Source: Streptomyces sp. Mut1
Lineage (GTDB): Bacteria; Actinomycetota; Actinomycetes; Streptomycetales; Streptomycetaceae
Length of the DNA: 64,000 nucleotides
NCBI RefSeq assembly: GCF_030719295.1
Contig: NZ_CP120997.1
Span: forward strand, 5,405,501-5,469,500
Direction of reading: 5' to 3'
The position numbers were made by a program, and so were the translations under genes. Below, piece after piece: positions 39,144 to 48,838 of the stretch. The notes below the pieces were generated by a model, which saw only the letters and a list, made by a program, of their open reading frames with translations, was not told the DNA's origin and ran no database searches. The stretch's first letter is position 1. Every line of letters starts with the position of its first letter.

Positions 39144-39166
39144 GACTGCGTGTCAGCAAGGCAGTC
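39144..39166. promoter_or_regulatory. Candidate operator between divergent diiron genes
   Basis: GACTGC (39144-39149) and GCAGTC (39161-39166) form a perfect six-base inverted repeat with an 11-base spacer in the 177-base divergent region. The size fits a TetR-type operator; a second repeat TGTTG/CAACA (39185-39207) is adjacent. Binding by the nearby TetR protein is inferred. Confidence 0.4.
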
Positions 39167-39273
39167 AATCCCCTGCGCACGACTTGTTGACCCCGCGTCT
39201 ACCAACATGTGAACCTGCCAACTGAGCCGGTAACGCGCTGTGTTACGACGTACGCGAGGCGAAGGAGCCGTCC

Positions 39274-40392
39274 GTGTCGACCCACGACCTCTACACCACC
39301 GCCCCAAAACAGCCGCTGTGGGAGGTGCCCGCCTCCGGCGCCGCACGCTTCAGCTGGGACTACGACGACGGCCGCGAGCGCCTCCTCGCCCTGTACCAGA
39401 AGGGCAAGGACAAGCAGTGGGACGGCAACAAGCGCATCGACTGGAGCCTGGAGGTCGACCCGACCGACCCGCTCGGCACCCCCGACGAGGCGCTGACCCT
39501 GTACGGCACCCCGCACTGGACGAAGATGACCGAGAGGGACCGGGGCGAGCTGCGCAAGCACTACACCGCCTGGCAGTTCAGCCAGTTCCTGCACGGTGAG
39601 CAGGGCGCGATGATCTGCGCCGCCCGGATCACCGAGTCCGTACCCGACCTGGACGCCAAGTTCTACTCCGCGACCCAGGCCATGGACGAGGCCCGGCACG
39701 CGGAGATATACAGCCGGTTCCTGCACGAGAAGATGGGGATGCTCTACCCGGTCAACGACAACCTCCAGGGGCTGCTCGGCGACACCCTGCGCGACTCCCG
39801 CTGGGACATGCCCTACCTCGGCATGCAGGTCCTCATCGAGGGCCTGGCCCTGGCCGCGTTCGGCATGATCCGCGACACCACGACCAAGCCGCTGCCCAAG
39901 CAGATCCTCGCGTACGTCATGCAGGACGAGGCCCGGCACGTCGCCTTCGGGCGGATGGCGCTGCGCGACTACTACCGGCAGCTCAGCGACGCGGAACTGC
40001 GCGAGCGCGAGGAGTTCGTCATCGAGGGCTGCTACCTGATGCGCGACCGGCTCAGCGGGGTGGAGGTCCTGGAGAACTTCGGCATCGGCAAGCAGGAGGC
40101 GAAGGATCTCTCCGAGCACTCCGAATACCTCCAGCTCTTCCGTAAGCTGCTGTTCAGCCGGATAGTCCCGTGCGTCAAGGACATCGGCCTGTGGGGCGAG
40201 CGGCTGCAGAAGGCCTACGTCGACATGGGCGTCCTCGAACTCGGCGACTCCGATCTGGACCTCCTCATGGCGAGGGACGAGGAAATAGCCGAGCAGCTGG
40301 ACAAGGACCGCTTCGAGGCGGAGGAGCGGGCACGGGTGGCGGAAGTGGCCGAGGCGATCAGCCAGGGCGGGGTGGATGCGGCAGGAGTCTGA
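39274..40392 (+). CDS. Ferritin-like diiron protein (R2-like/acyl-ACP desaturase-like)
   Basis: 372 residues. Helical bundle with two clear metal motifs, AMDEARHAEIYSRFLH and MQDEARHVAFGRMALRDYY, plus carboxylates in FLHGEQGAMICAARI and LIEGLALAAFGM: the E..ExxH..E..ExxH pattern of ribonucleotide reductase R2-like and fatty-acid-modifying diiron enzymes. Function not fixed; an oxidase or desaturase is likely. GTG 39274 follows AAGGAG by six bases. The stop overlaps the kinase-fold gene by 17 bases, so they are cotranscribed. Confidence 0.83.
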   Translation: MSTHDLYTTAPKQPLWEVPASGAARFSWDYDDGRERLLALYQKGKDKQWDGNKRIDWSLEVDPTDPLGTPDEALTLYGTPHWTKMTERDRGELRKHYTAWQFSQFLHGEQGAMICAARITESVPDLDAKFYSATQAMDEARHAEIYSRFLHEKMGMLYPVNDNLQGLLGDTLRDSRWDMPYLGMQVLIEGLALAAFGMIRDTTTKPLPKQILAYVMQDEARHVAFGRMALRDYYRQLSDAELREREEFVIEGCYLMRDRLSGVEVLENFGIGKQEAKDLSEHSEYLQLFRKLLFSRIVPCVKDIGLWGERLQKAYVDMGVLELGDSDLDLLMARDEEIAEQLDKDRFEAEERARVAEVAEAISQGGVDAAGV

Positions 40393-41425
40393 GCGCCACC
40401 GCGCACGCCTGGCCGCCCACGACCGGGCCTCGGCCCGGCTCTCCCGGATGAGCGACCGCCGGATCGGCGAGGCCGTAGCCTCGGCCGCCCCGCTGGGCTC
40501 CGGTCTGGGCGGCAGGTCGGCGGAGCTGGACGTGGGCGGCACCCGGGTCTTCGTCAAGCGGGTGCCCCTGACCGAACTCGAACTGCGCCCGCGCAACGCA
40601 CGCTCGACCGCCAACCTCTTCGGGCTGCCGGTCTTCTACCAGTACGGGATCGGCTCGGCCGGCTTCGGAGCCTGGCGGGAGCTGGCCGCGCACGTCCTCA
40701 CCACCGACTGGGTCCGCACCGGGGCGTACCCGGACTTCCCGCTGATGTACCACTGGCGGGTCCTGCCCGACTCCCCGCCCGAGGGCTTCACCGACGAATT
40801 CGGCGGCATCGAAGGAGCGGTGGCCCACTGGGAGGGCCACCCGGCCGTCCGCGAACGGCTGGAGGCGATCGGCCGGTCCGCGGCGAGCCTGGTGCTCTTC
40901 CTGGAACACGTGCCGCACACCCTCGCCGCCTGGCTCGGCGAGCGCCGCGAGGCCGCCGCGAGGGGCGGCGAGGACCCGCCGTACGCCTGGCTGGACGCCG
41001 CCCTCGCGCGCGGCGCCGGCTTCATGGGCGCGCACGGGTTCGTCCACTTCGACGCCCACTTCCACAACGTCCTGACCGACGGGCACGCGATCCGCTTCGC
41101 GGACTTCGGCCTCGCGCTGAGCTCCACGTTCGACCTCTCCGCCGAGGAGTCCGCGTTCCTGGCCGGCCACCTCGCCTACGACCGCCACTACGTCGCCGGC
41201 CACCTGCTGCGCCACCACCTCTTCGACGGGGTGCGCGACGCCGCCTTCCTGCGCGACTGGATCGCGGGCGACCGGCCCGGCGGCGTACCGCCCGAGGTGG
41301 CCGCGCTCGTCGACCGGCATGCCGCGCCCGCCGTCGTCCTGGACGGATTCCACCGCGGCCTGCTGACGGTGAGCAGGCGCACGCCCTACCCGTCCGCCGC
41401 CATCGACAGCGCGGCCGGACACTGA
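40376..41425 (+). CDS. Kinase-fold (APH/protein-kinase-like) protein
   Basis: 349 residues, ATG inside the end of the diiron gene. Kinase-type residues are intact: an ATP Lys in RVFVKRVPL, catalytic loop HGFVHFDAHFHNVLTD (Asp and Asn both present) and IRFADFGLAL as DFG. The lack of a typical activation segment and the HFDAHFHN loop point to the aminoglycoside-phosphotransferase/small-molecule kinase branch rather than a Ser/Thr receptor kinase. Substrate unknown; coupling with the diiron gene suggests a shared pathway. Confidence 0.75.
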   Translation: MRQESERHRARLAAHDRASARLSRMSDRRIGEAVASAAPLGSGLGGRSAELDVGGTRVFVKRVPLTELELRPRNARSTANLFGLPVFYQYGIGSAGFGAWRELAAHVLTTDWVRTGAYPDFPLMYHWRVLPDSPPEGFTDEFGGIEGAVAHWEGHPAVRERLEAIGRSAASLVLFLEHVPHTLAAWLGERREAAARGGEDPPYAWLDAALARGAGFMGAHGFVHFDAHFHNVLTDGHAIRFADFGLALSSTFDLSAEESAFLAGHLAYDRHYVAGHLLRHHLFDGVRDAAFLRDWIAGDRPGGVPPEVAALVDRHAAPAVVLDGFHRGLLTVSRRTPYPSAAIDSAAGH

Positions 41426-41471
41426 CCGGGCCTCGAAATCGTGTTCGTCCCGATGCCGTAGCTTGGGCGCC

Positions 41472-42347
41472 ATGACCACGCCCCCGCCCCCGCCGCCGCA
41501 GGGCCCGTACGGCGCGCCCCAGGGCCCCTACGGCCCGCCGCAGCCCCAGCAGAATCCGTACGCCCAGCAGCCGCTGCCCGGACAGCAGCCGCCCCCGTAC
41601 GGATATCCGCAGGGCGCCCCGACGCCGCCCTCGCCCTGGGGCGCGGTGCCCGGCGGGCCCGGGTTCCCGGGGATGCCGCCGCCCCGGCGGAACAGGGCCG
41701 GCCTGATCGCCGCGGCCGTCGCGGGGGCGCTCGTGGTGGCCGGCGGCGTCGCCTTCGGGGTCGTGCGGCTGATGGACGGGGCGGACGACGGCAAGCTTCC
41801 GACGGCCGGGAGCTTCCCCGCGGCCGAATACCGGCTGACCGTGCCGAAGACCCTGCTGGACGACGAGTACACCCTGTTCGAGGACACCTCGGCCACGGAC
41901 GGGAAGGACATCGAGGACACCTACGACCCGACCATCCGCGACCCGAAGGCGGTGGTCACCCAGTACACCTCCAAGAGCGGTGGAACCCTGGTCGTCTCCG
42001 GGATGTGGGGGCGCATCAAGTCACCGGAGTTCTCCCGCGACAAGATCCTGGAGGGGGCAGCCGAGGCCGACGGGATGACCATGGCCGTGCCCGCCCGGGA
42101 GTTCACCCCCGAGGGCTACGGCATCACCGTCTCCTGCCAGGTCGTCAGCTCGAAGGAGGGGGCCGTCACCACCACGCTCCCGATGTGCGCGTGGGGCGAC
42201 AGCAACACCGCCTCCTTCGTCGCCGTCGTCACCGCCGAGAGCGCCTTGCAGGACCCGGAGAAGGTCGACCTCGACCGGGCGGCGCTCGAAACGGCCCGGG
42301 TGCGCGAGGAGATGCGCAAGCCGATCGAGGCCACGCGGGCGGGCTGA
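41472..42347 (+). CDS. Proline-rich single-pass membrane protein
   Basis: 291 residues. Residues 1-70 are rich in Pro, Gln, Tyr and Gly (PPPPPPQGPYGAPQGPYG), followed by RRNR and one membrane segment (AGLIAAAVAGALVVAGGVAF). The C-terminal ~180 residues are an extracytoplasmic domain of unknown function with one likely disulphide pair (Cys in ITVSCQVV and LPMCAWGDS). A TAGCTT box ends only nine bases before the ATG and no Shine-Dalgarno is visible, so a leaderless transcript is likely. This layout is common in streptomycete envelope proteins. No function assigned. Confidence 0.75.
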   Translation: MTTPPPPPPQGPYGAPQGPYGPPQPQQNPYAQQPLPGQQPPPYGYPQGAPTPPSPWGAVPGGPGFPGMPPPRRNRAGLIAAAVAGALVVAGGVAFGVVRLMDGADDGKLPTAGSFPAAEYRLTVPKTLLDDEYTLFEDTSATDGKDIEDTYDPTIRDPKAVVTQYTSKSGGTLVVSGMWGRIKSPEFSRDKILEGAAEADGMTMAVPAREFTPEGYGITVSCQVVSSKEGAVTTTLPMCAWGDSNTASFVAVVTAESALQDPEKVDLDRAALETARVREEMRKPIEATRAG

Positions 42348-42355
42348 CCGTCCGC

Positions 42356-42379
42356 CAGCCGGTCAGCCGGTCAGCCGGT
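42356..42379. repeat. Three tandem CAGCCGGT repeats
   Basis: Three exact eight-base copies (42356-42379), with a partial fourth unit starting CAGTCC. They fill the gap between the convergent membrane-protein and lipoprotein genes and touch the stop of the latter. Slippage-prone; no role inferred. Confidence 0.8.
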
Positions 42380-42687
42380 CAGTCCGAGACCTCGATGATG
42401 TTCCCGTCGGCGTCCAGGGTGTGGGTGTTCCAGTACGTCCACCACTTGTCGTCCACGTGCTCCGGGACCTTGCCCTCCGGGTAACGGGCGTACCCCTTGG
42501 GCGGCTCCTGGCCGTCCGGCACACAGGCGCTCCCGGTACTGCCCACGTACAGCACCGGGTACTCGCCGCCGGAGCACACCGCGTCCGCCGTGGAACAGGC
42601 GGACGTGAGCACGGCCAGGGCCACGCCCGTGACGGCGAGGGCTGCGGTGGCGGTCCGGAGGCGGCGGGGACGACGGGCTGTGCGCAC
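42379..42687 (-). CDS. Small lipoprotein (SCO0607-like)
   Basis: 102 residues. Basic start, then a lipoprotein signal ALAVTGVALAVLTSACS with the lipidated Cys near 32. The mature part is short, with a probable disulphide (CSGGEYPVLYVGSTGSAC) and YPEGKVPEHVDDKWWTYWN near the end, as in small streptomycete lipoproteins that I recall as SCO0607-like. GTG 42687 follows AAGGAG by seven bases. Function unknown; exposed on the outer membrane face. Confidence 0.75.
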   Translation of the reverse strand: MRTARRPRRLRTATAALAVTGVALAVLTSACSTADAVCSGGEYPVLYVGSTGSACVPDGQEPPKGYARYPEGKVPEHVDDKWWTYWNTHTLDADGNIIEVSD

Positions 42688-42806
42688 GGTGGGGCTCCTT
42701 CTGGGGGTGGCTGTCGGTGTCCAGGCTGCTGCCTCGGGCCGGCGCGGTCCTGAGTACCCGTACTCGGATGCGGTACTCGGGTACGTGTACGGGCCGTTCG
42801 TCTCCC

Positions 42807-43874
42807 TCACCCCACGACCGGCGGCAGAACACGCTCCACAGCCCCGGCCACGCCCAGCAGCTCCGCGTCCCGGCCCCGGTCGGCCACCAGTTGGAGCCCG
42901 ACCGGGCAGCCGTCCGCGGTGAACCCGGCGGGCACGCTCGCCGCCGGATGCCCGCTCAGGTTGAACGCCCAGGTCAGTGACGTGGAGTAGGTCTCGCCCG
43001 GACCCTCGTGGCCGTGCGGGCGGTTCGGGGTGACGGGGGTCAGGAGCAGCGGGGTGCGGGCGAAGAAGGCGTCCAGCCGGCGGTCGTTCTCCCCGCGCAG
43101 CTCCGCCTCCGGCGGCGGCACGTCCCCGCCGCGTACCGCGTGCCAGGCCGCCGCCGGGTCCAGCAGCTCGCACCCGCCCCCGGCCGGCCGCACCACCCCG
43201 GCCGCCACCAGCCGCCGCACCGCGCCCCGCACCACGGCCGCCACCTCCGGGTCGGTCTCCGCGAACCCCAGGTCCGGGCTGTAGGCGGCGGACAGGGGCA
43301 GCACGGGGGCCACCGGCGCGTAGCCGTCCAGGACGTGGCGCAGATACGTCTCCGCACCGGCCGCCGAAGCTGCCAGCACCCCGGCCGACGCGAGCCCCGA
43401 CCGGTCCGGCGACGGCAGCAGCCCGTTCGTCGTCTTCAGCCCGAACACCCCGCACCAGGCGGCCGGGATGCGCACCGACCCCGCCCCGTCGCTGCCGGTC
43501 GCCAGCGGGACCAGGCCCGCCGCGACCGCCACCGCCGAACCGGCCGACGAACCGCCCGGGGTCCGGTCCGGCCGCCACGGATTGACGGTGCGCCCGTGCG
43601 CGCCGAGCCCCCAGGTCTGCCAGCGCGTCCCCGGGCCGGGCACGGAGGTCGAGCCGACCGGGACGCCACCGGCCGCGATCAGCCGCCGGGCCGCGTACCC
43701 GCGGATACCGGCCGGGCCCTTCACCGCGAACGGGAGCCCGGCCAGGGGGAGGCGGGACGCGGCCGGGAGCCGGGCGAGCGCCTCCTCGGGCCGGACGTCG
43801 AGGAACGCGCACAGCCGCGGGTCCTCGCGCCCGATCGCGGCCAGCGCCCCGCGCACGTCCCAGGATTCCGTCAC
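42807..43874 (-). CDS. Amidase-signature family hydrolase
   Basis: 355 residues. Amidase-signature Ser-cisSer-Lys features: Lys in [10 protein letters not shown], the Gly/Ser-rich core [15 protein letters not shown], and [20 protein letters not shown] carrying the nucleophile. Shorter than typical family members (about 450), missing part of the middle region, so the substrate may be small. Stops four bases before the PBP stop-side boundary; same strand, and may be read from the envelope operon. The exact amide substrate is unknown. Confidence 0.85.
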   Translation of the reverse strand: MTESWDVRGALAAIGREDPRLCAFLDVRPEEALARLPAASRLPLAGLPFAVKGPAGIRGYAARRLIAAGGVPVGSTSVPGPGTRWQTWGLGAHGRTVNPWRPDRTPGGSSAGSAVAVAAGLVPLATGSDGAGSVRIPAAWCGVFGLKTTNGLLPSPDRSGLASAGVLAASAAGAETYLRHVLDGYAPVAPVLPLSAAYSPDLGFAETDPEVAAVVRGAVRRLVAAGVVRPAGGGCELLDPAAAWHAVRGGDVPPPEAELRGENDRRLDAFFARTPLLLTPVTPNRPHGHEGPGETYSTSLTWAFNLSGHPAASVPAGFTADGCPVGLQLVADRGRDAELLGVAGAVERVLPPVVG

Positions 43875-43878
43875 CGGC

Positions 43879-45336
43879 TCAGTCTTCCAGGGCCGCTTCC
43901 ATCACGGCACGCGCGATCGGCGCCGCGCTGCCGCCGCCGCTGATGTCGGCCCGGTCGGCCTCGGCGTCCTCGACGACCACGGCGACCGCCACCGCCGGGC
44001 GGGCCGCGCCGTCGGCCTGCGCCCAGGAGATGAACCAGGCGTACGGCAGGTCCGAGTTGTCGACGCCGTGCTGGGCGGTGCCGGTCTTGCCGCCGACCGT
44101 CGCCCCGTCGATCGCCGCGTTCGTGCCCGTACCGTCCTCCACCACGTCGACCATCATCTGCCGCAGCCGCATCGCCGTCGTCGGTTCCATCGCCCGGTGG
44201 TAGGAGCGCGAACCGGTCGTGCGCACCGTCGCGCCGCTGTGCTTGGTCGTCCGCTCCACCAGGTGCGGGTACATCAGCTCCCCGCCGTTGGCGACGGCCG
44301 CCGCCACCATCGCCATCTGGAGCGGGGTCGCCGTGGTGTCGAACTGCCCGATCGAGGACTGTGCCAGCTGGTCGTCGCTCATCTCCCGGTCGAAGTTGCT
44401 CTTCGCCACCCCCGACGGGATCTTCAGGTCCGTGTCGTTGAAGCCGAACCGGCCGGCCGCCGCCACCATCCCGTCGAGCCCGACCTCCACCCCCAGGTGC
44501 GCCATCACGGTGTTGCACGAGACCCGGATCGCGTCCGCCAGCGACGCCTTGGCGCAGCCGCGCGACTCGTTGGGCAGGACGGTGGAGGTGCCCGGCAGCA
44601 CATAGGGCGACGGGGTGTCGGTCGCCGCGTCCGGATCGGTGACGACCTCCGCGTCCAGGGCCGCGGCCGCCGTCACGATCTTGAACGTGGAGCCGGGCGG
44701 ATAGGTCTGCCGGATCGCGCGGTTGAGCATGGGCCGGCTGTCCGCCGCGTTCAGCTCCCGCCAGGCGTCGGTGACCGACGAGCCGGTGCCGGACAGCCGC
44801 CCGGGGTCGTACGACGGGGTCGAGACCAGCGCGAGGACGCGGCCCGTCGCCGGCTCGATGGCCGCGACCGCGCCCCGCCGGTTGCCGAGCCCCCGGTAGG
44901 CGGCCCGCTGCATCGCGTCGTTGACGGTGGTGACGACGTCACCGCCCGGCTGCCGGTCCCGGGTGACCTCGTTCCACAGGGGGAGCGGGGCGAGCAGCGG
45001 GTCCGTGCCGGAGAGGACCGCGTCCTCGGCGTTCTCGATGAGCGTGGTGCCGTACGTCTGCGAGGCGTATCCGGTCACCGGGGCGTACAGCGGGCCGTAG
45101 CGGTAGGTCCGCTCGTGGGCGAGCTGCTCGCCGGTGTCCTTCGAGCCGGTGACGGGCCGGCCGTCGACCAGGATGTTGCCGCGCGGCTGGTCGTAACGGG
45201 CGATGGTGTTACGGCGGTTGGCGGGGTTGTCGTCCAGCTCGTCGGCCTCGAAGACCTGGACGCGGGCGGCGTTCACCAGCAGCGCGACGAGCAGCAGCAG
45301 GCAGAACGCGGCGGCGTGCCGGATGTGGCGGATCAC
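43879..45336 (-). CDS. Class B penicillin-binding protein (PbpA/FtsI-like transpeptidase)
   Basis: 485 residues. Membrane anchor at 8-22 ([17 protein letters not shown]), a short dimerisation region, and the D,D-transpeptidase with nucleophile S216-TFK-219, S273-CN-275 and K417-TG. Builds peptidoglycan cross-links outside the cell, together with the SEDS protein encoded directly upstream. GTG 45336 overlaps the stop of that gene (GTGA). It is shorter than the essential FtsI and resembles the dispensable second-type pair of streptomycetes. Confidence 0.93.
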   Translation of the reverse strand: MIRHIRHAAAFCLLLLVALLVNAARVQVFEADELDDNPANRRNTIARYDQPRGNILVDGRPVTGSKDTGEQLAHERTYRYGPLYAPVTGYASQTYGTTLIENAEDAVLSGTDPLLAPLPLWNEVTRDRQPGGDVVTTVNDAMQRAAYRGLGNRRGAVAAIEPATGRVLALVSTPSYDPGRLSGTGSSVTDAWRELNAADSRPMLNRAIRQTYPPGSTFKIVTAAAALDAEVVTDPDAATDTPSPYVLPGTSTVLPNESRGCAKASLADAIRVSCNTVMAHLGVEVGLDGMVAAAGRFGFNDTDLKIPSGVAKSNFDREMSDDQLAQSSIGQFDTTATPLQMAMVAAAVANGGELMYPHLVERTTKHSGATVRTTGSRSYHRAMEPTTAMRLRQMMVDVVEDGTGTNAAIDGATVGGKTGTAQHGVDNSDLPYAWFISWAQADGAARPAVAVAVVVEDAEADRADISGGGSAAPIARAVMEAALED

Positions 45337-46721
45337 CGCTCGCCCTCCGGGAGGGACGGGGCCGGGGCGACGACCCCGGCCTCCACCTCGTCCGGCGGCG
45401 GCCGGCGGGCGACATCGCTGACCCGGATCAGCAGCGCCACGATGATCCAGTTGGTCACCACGGACGAACCGCCCTGCGCGAGGAACGGCATCGCCATCCC
45501 CGTCAGCGGGATCAGCCCCATCACCCCGCCCGCGATCACGAACACCTGGAGCGCCAGGATCGAGGCGAGCCCGATCGACAGCAGCCGCCCGAACGCGTCG
45601 CGCAGCGCGAGCCCGGCCCGGAATCCGCGCGCCACCAGCAGCGCGTACAGCAGGAAGACGGCGGTCAGCCCGGCGAGGCCCAGCTCCTCGCCGGCCGTCG
45701 CCAGGATGAAGTCGGACTTGGCGGCGAACCCGATGAGGACCGAGTGGCCGAGCCCGAGGCCGGTGCCGAGCATCCCGCCGGCGGCGAAGGCGAACAGCGA
45801 CTGGGCGAGCTGGCCCGGCCCCCGGCCGGCGTCGATCGAGGCGAACGGGTCGAGCCAGTCCTGCACCCGGCTGTGCACATGCGGTTCGAAGGAGCCCACG
45901 ACGAACGCGCCGACCGCCGCGAGCAGCAGCCCGACCGCGATCCAGCCGGTCCGCCCCGTCGCCACGTACAGCAGGATCACGAACAGCCCGAAGAACAGCA
46001 GCGAGGTGCCGAGATCGCGTTCCAGGACCAGGACGCCGACGCTGAGCAGCCAGATCGCCACGATCGGCCCGAGCACCCGCCCGGTGGGCAGCTGGAGCTT
46101 CCAGATCCTGCGGCCGGTGTACGCGAGGGCGTTGTGGTTCGCCGCGAGGTAGGCGGCGAAGAACACCGCGAGCAGGATCTTGGCGAACTCGCCGGGCTGG
46201 AAGGAGAAGCCGGCGACCCTGATCCAGATCTTCGCCCCGTTCACCGCCGGGAAGAAGATCGGCACGATCATCAGGACGAGCGCGGCGGCGACCGAGAGGT
46301 ACGCGTAGCGCTGGAGCACCCGGTGGTCGCGCAGGAACACCACCACCGCGATGAAGAACGCGACGCCGAGCGTGGACCAGATCAGCTGGGTCGTCGCCGC
46401 CCGGTCGCCCGGCGTCTCCAGGTCCAGCCGGTAGATCAGCACCAGACCGAGGCCGTTGAGCAGGACGGCGATGGGCAGCAGCAGCGGATCGGCGTACGGG
46501 GCGCGGAAGCGGACCGCGAGATGGGCGAGCAGCGCGAGCAGCCCGAGGCCGCCGCCGTATCCGGCGACGTCGGGCGGGACCGCGTCGTCGTGGGCCAGCC
46601 CGACCGCGGCGTAGCCGTAGACGGAGATGAGGACGGCCCCGATGAGGAGCGAGAGTTCCACGCCGCGCCGCTTGGGCAGGCGCAGCACGGGCGGGGGTGC
46701 GTCCGCCGTCGATGCGGTCAT
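45333..46721 (-). CDS. FtsW/RodA/SpoVE-family (SEDS) glycosyltransferase
   Basis: 462 residues with about ten membrane spans. SEDS motifs: KIWIRVAGFSFQPGEFAKI, LVLERDLGTSLLFFGLF, a long extracytoplasmic loop VGSFEPHVHSRVQDWLDPF, SDFILATAGEELGLAG and MPFLAQGGSSVVTNW. Polymerises lipid II glycan chains with its PBP partner. ATG 46721 is used (MTASTADAPP); a TTG nine bases upstream is in frame. A 69-base gap separates it from the sensor-kinase gene upstream on the same strand. Confidence 0.95.
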   Translation of the reverse strand: MTASTADAPPPVLRLPKRRGVELSLLIGAVLISVYGYAAVGLAHDDAVPPDVAGYGGGLGLLALLAHLAVRFRAPYADPLLLPIAVLLNGLGLVLIYRLDLETPGDRAATTQLIWSTLGVAFFIAVVVFLRDHRVLQRYAYLSVAAALVLMIVPIFFPAVNGAKIWIRVAGFSFQPGEFAKILLAVFFAAYLAANHNALAYTGRRIWKLQLPTGRVLGPIVAIWLLSVGVLVLERDLGTSLLFFGLFVILLYVATGRTGWIAVGLLLAAVGAFVVGSFEPHVHSRVQDWLDPFASIDAGRGPGQLAQSLFAFAAGGMLGTGLGLGHSVLIGFAAKSDFILATAGEELGLAGLTAVFLLYALLVARGFRAGLALRDAFGRLLSIGLASILALQVFVIAGGVMGLIPLTGMAMPFLAQGGSSVVTNWIIVALLIRVSDVARRPPPDEVEAGVVAPAPSLPEGER

Positions 46722-46790
46722 GCCCCGCAACGTAGCAAGAGGCGGGTGGTATTTCCCTTATGTTCAGGTGTGGAGGTTTACGGGGAGCCC

Positions 46791-48104
46791 TCAGGCGGTG
46801 CCCGGGGACTCCTCCTCGTCGAGGTGTACGTAGTGCGGCAGCGTCAGCCGGGCCACCGCCCCGCCGTCCGGCGCGTTCCCGAAGGACAGCGCGGCGCCCA
46901 TCACCTCGGCCTGCCCGGCTGCGATGGTCAGCCCGAGGCCGTGCCCCTTGCCGCCGGCCTCGGTGCGGAAGCGCTGTGGGCCGCCCGCCGTCAGGTACTC
47001 GGGGAAGCCGTCGCCGTGGTCGCGTACGGTCACCACCGGCCCGTCGACCGTCAGCACCACGGGCGGCGTGCCGTGCCGGTGCGCGTTGCTGATCAGGTTG
47101 CCCAGCACCCGTTCCAGGCGCCGCCGGTCCGTCTCGACGCGTACCGGCTCCCCGGTGACGACGACCTCGGTGTCCGTGCCCGAGGCCCGCACCACGCCCG
47201 CGGCGAGCGGGGCCAGTTCGTGCACATCGAGATCGACGTGTTCGGTACGGGCGTCGAGGCGCGAGATCTCCAGCAGGTCCTCGGTCAGGGCGCGCAGGGC
47301 CCGCGCCCGGTCCTGCACCAGCTCGGACGGCCGTCCCGGCGGCAGCAGTTCGGCGGCGGCCGACAGACCGGTCAGCGGGGTGCGCAGCTCGTGCGCCACA
47401 TCGGCGGTGAAGCGCTGCTCGGCCTGGAGCTTGCGCTGGAGCGCCGACGCCATCGTGTCGAGCGCCCCGGCGACGACGGCGACCTCGTCCTGCCGGCGCG
47501 CGGGGTCCGCCGTACGCGGGTCGTTGACGCGGGCGTCCAGATCGCCCGCTCCGATCCGCCGGGCCACCCGCGCGGTCTGGTGCAGCCGCCGGGTGACCCG
47601 GGTGACGGCGAACGCGCCGACCAGCAGGGTGGCGCCGATCGCCAGCAGCGAGGAGCCGAGGATCGCCCCGTCCAGGCCGTTGATCGTGCGGGCGCTCTGG
47701 CTGTAGTCGGTCCAGGCGGCCAGCGCCCGCCCGTCGTCCGCCGGGGTGGCCGCCCACATCGCCGGGCGCCCCAGGTGCCCGGCGACCATGGTGCCGCGCC
47801 GCCCGCCCGCCGCCAGGGCCCGAAGCCGCGCGGGCAGCCCCGGCGGGTCCACCCCGGAGCGCGGCGGGAGCGCCTCGCCCGCCTCGTAGGCGCGGGACAC
47901 CTCGGTGAGCCGGGCGAGCGCCTTCTCGCGGGCGTGGCCGACCGTCTGGCGGGTGACCGCGGTGTGGACCAGCACGCCGAGGAGCGCGGCCAGCACGCAG
48001 CACATCACGGTGATGAAGACCGCCGACTTCCAGGTGAGCGTGGCGGTCCAGGCGGGCAGCCGCAGCCGGCGCCGGCGCCGCGTCGTCCTCGCCCGGCGGC
48101 TCAT
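46791..48104 (-). CDS. Orphan sensor histidine kinase (CseC-like arrangement)
   Basis: 437 residues. Membrane spans about 28-48 (AVFITVMCCVLAALLGVLVH) and 185-205 flank an extracytoplasmic sensor of ~135 residues. HAMP, HisKA (DVAHELRTPLTGLSAAAELL) and HATPase (NLISNAHRHGTPP, DHGDGFP, GKGHGLGLTIAAGQAEVMG) follow. The ATG 48104 overlaps the stop of a lipoprotein gene (ATGA). A lipoprotein paired with a kinase recalls CseA/CseC of the SigE envelope-stress system, but no response regulator or sigma factor is adjacent, so its partner is elsewhere. The genes after it encode wall synthesis proteins. Confidence 0.9.
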   Translation of the reverse strand: MSRRARTTRRRRRLRLPAWTATLTWKSAVFITVMCCVLAALLGVLVHTAVTRQTVGHAREKALARLTEVSRAYEAGEALPPRSGVDPPGLPARLRALAAGGRRGTMVAGHLGRPAMWAATPADDGRALAAWTDYSQSARTINGLDGAILGSSLLAIGATLLVGAFAVTRVTRRLHQTARVARRIGAGDLDARVNDPRTADPARRQDEVAVVAGALDTMASALQRKLQAEQRFTADVAHELRTPLTGLSAAAELLPPGRPSELVQDRARALRALTEDLLEISRLDARTEHVDLDVHELAPLAAGVVRASGTDTEVVVTGEPVRVETDRRRLERVLGNLISNAHRHGTPPVVLTVDGPVVTVRDHGDGFPEYLTAGGPQRFRTEAGGKGHGLGLTIAAGQAEVMGAALSFGNAPDGGAVARLTLPHYVHLDEEESPGTA

Positions 48105-48838
48105 CGGCGCTCCGCCGGGACGGAGGCCGTGGGCCGGGGCGTGCGGCGGGCGGAGGGGCGCGGGCTCGGCGGGTGCCCCTTGTCCTGCCCGATGCGCAGG
48201 ATCTCGTCCTGCGTGGGAAGCATCGCGCGCTGCCGGTCGTCCCAGGACCACGCCGTGCGGTACTCGTAGCCCGTGATCGCCGACGGCGCCCGCATGATCA
48301 GGTCCCGGCCGGCCAGCTCCACGCTGATCACCGCGTCCGACGTGGACATGATGCGGATCAGCGCGCCCGCGTCCGGCATGTAGACCCGGACCGAGAGCTG
48401 ACGGCCGGCCAGCCGGATCGCGAGGACCATCTCGTCCTTGCCGTCCCCGGTGAGGTCCCGGAAGTAGGGCGGCAGGACCGGGCAGGAACGGGGCGCGTCG
48501 CGGCAGGCGTTGATCTGCTCCACCGTCCGGTCCGGCAGCTCGTCGACCCCGCTGGACCGGTCGGGCAGCGCCTTCAGCCCCGCCCGCACCACCGCCACCG
48601 GGTCCAGCCGGCGCACATCGCCGCCCGGGACCCGGATGCCGGGGATGCGCGCGGTCTCGCCCTCGCCGTAGTCGTACGGGGCGGCGGACGCCGGGGGCAG
48701 CGTCGGCCACAGGCGCACCGGACCGACCGCGGCCGGCATCCGGCCGGCGCTCCGCAGCTCCCCGCCCGTGCCGCAGCCGGCCAGCAGCGCGGCACCGGCG
48801 ACGGCCACGAGGGCGGGCAGCAGCCGCGGACGCCGCAT
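48101..48838 (-). CDS. Lipoprotein paired with the sensor kinase
   Basis: 245 residues. Lipoprotein signal LPALVAVAGAALLAGCG, Cys at 22. The mature part includes an integrin-like calcium-loop motif (RDLTGDGKDEMVLAIRL) and a strand-rich region VRVYMPDAGALIRIMSTSDA. Two Cys (INACRDAPRSCPVL) may form a disulphide. It overlaps the kinase start by four bases, so the pair is likely a unit in which the lipoprotein modulates the kinase, as CseA does; that role is inferred from arrangement. Confidence 0.8.
   Translation of the reverse strand: MRRPRLLPALVAVAGAALLAGCGTGGELRSAGRMPAAVGPVRLWPTLPPASAAPYDYGEGETARIPGIRVPGGDVRRLDPVAVVRAGLKALPDRSSGVDELPDRTVEQINACRDAPRSCPVLPPYFRDLTGDGKDEMVLAIRLAGRQLSVRVYMPDAGALIRIMSTSDAVISVELAGRDLIMRAPSAITGYEYRTAWSWDDRQRAMLPTQDEILRIGQDKGHPPSPRPSARRTPRPTASVPAERR

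Noticed and set aside
42356..42379. CRISPR-like short repeat
   Set aside because: Only three adjacent eight-base units with no spacers.
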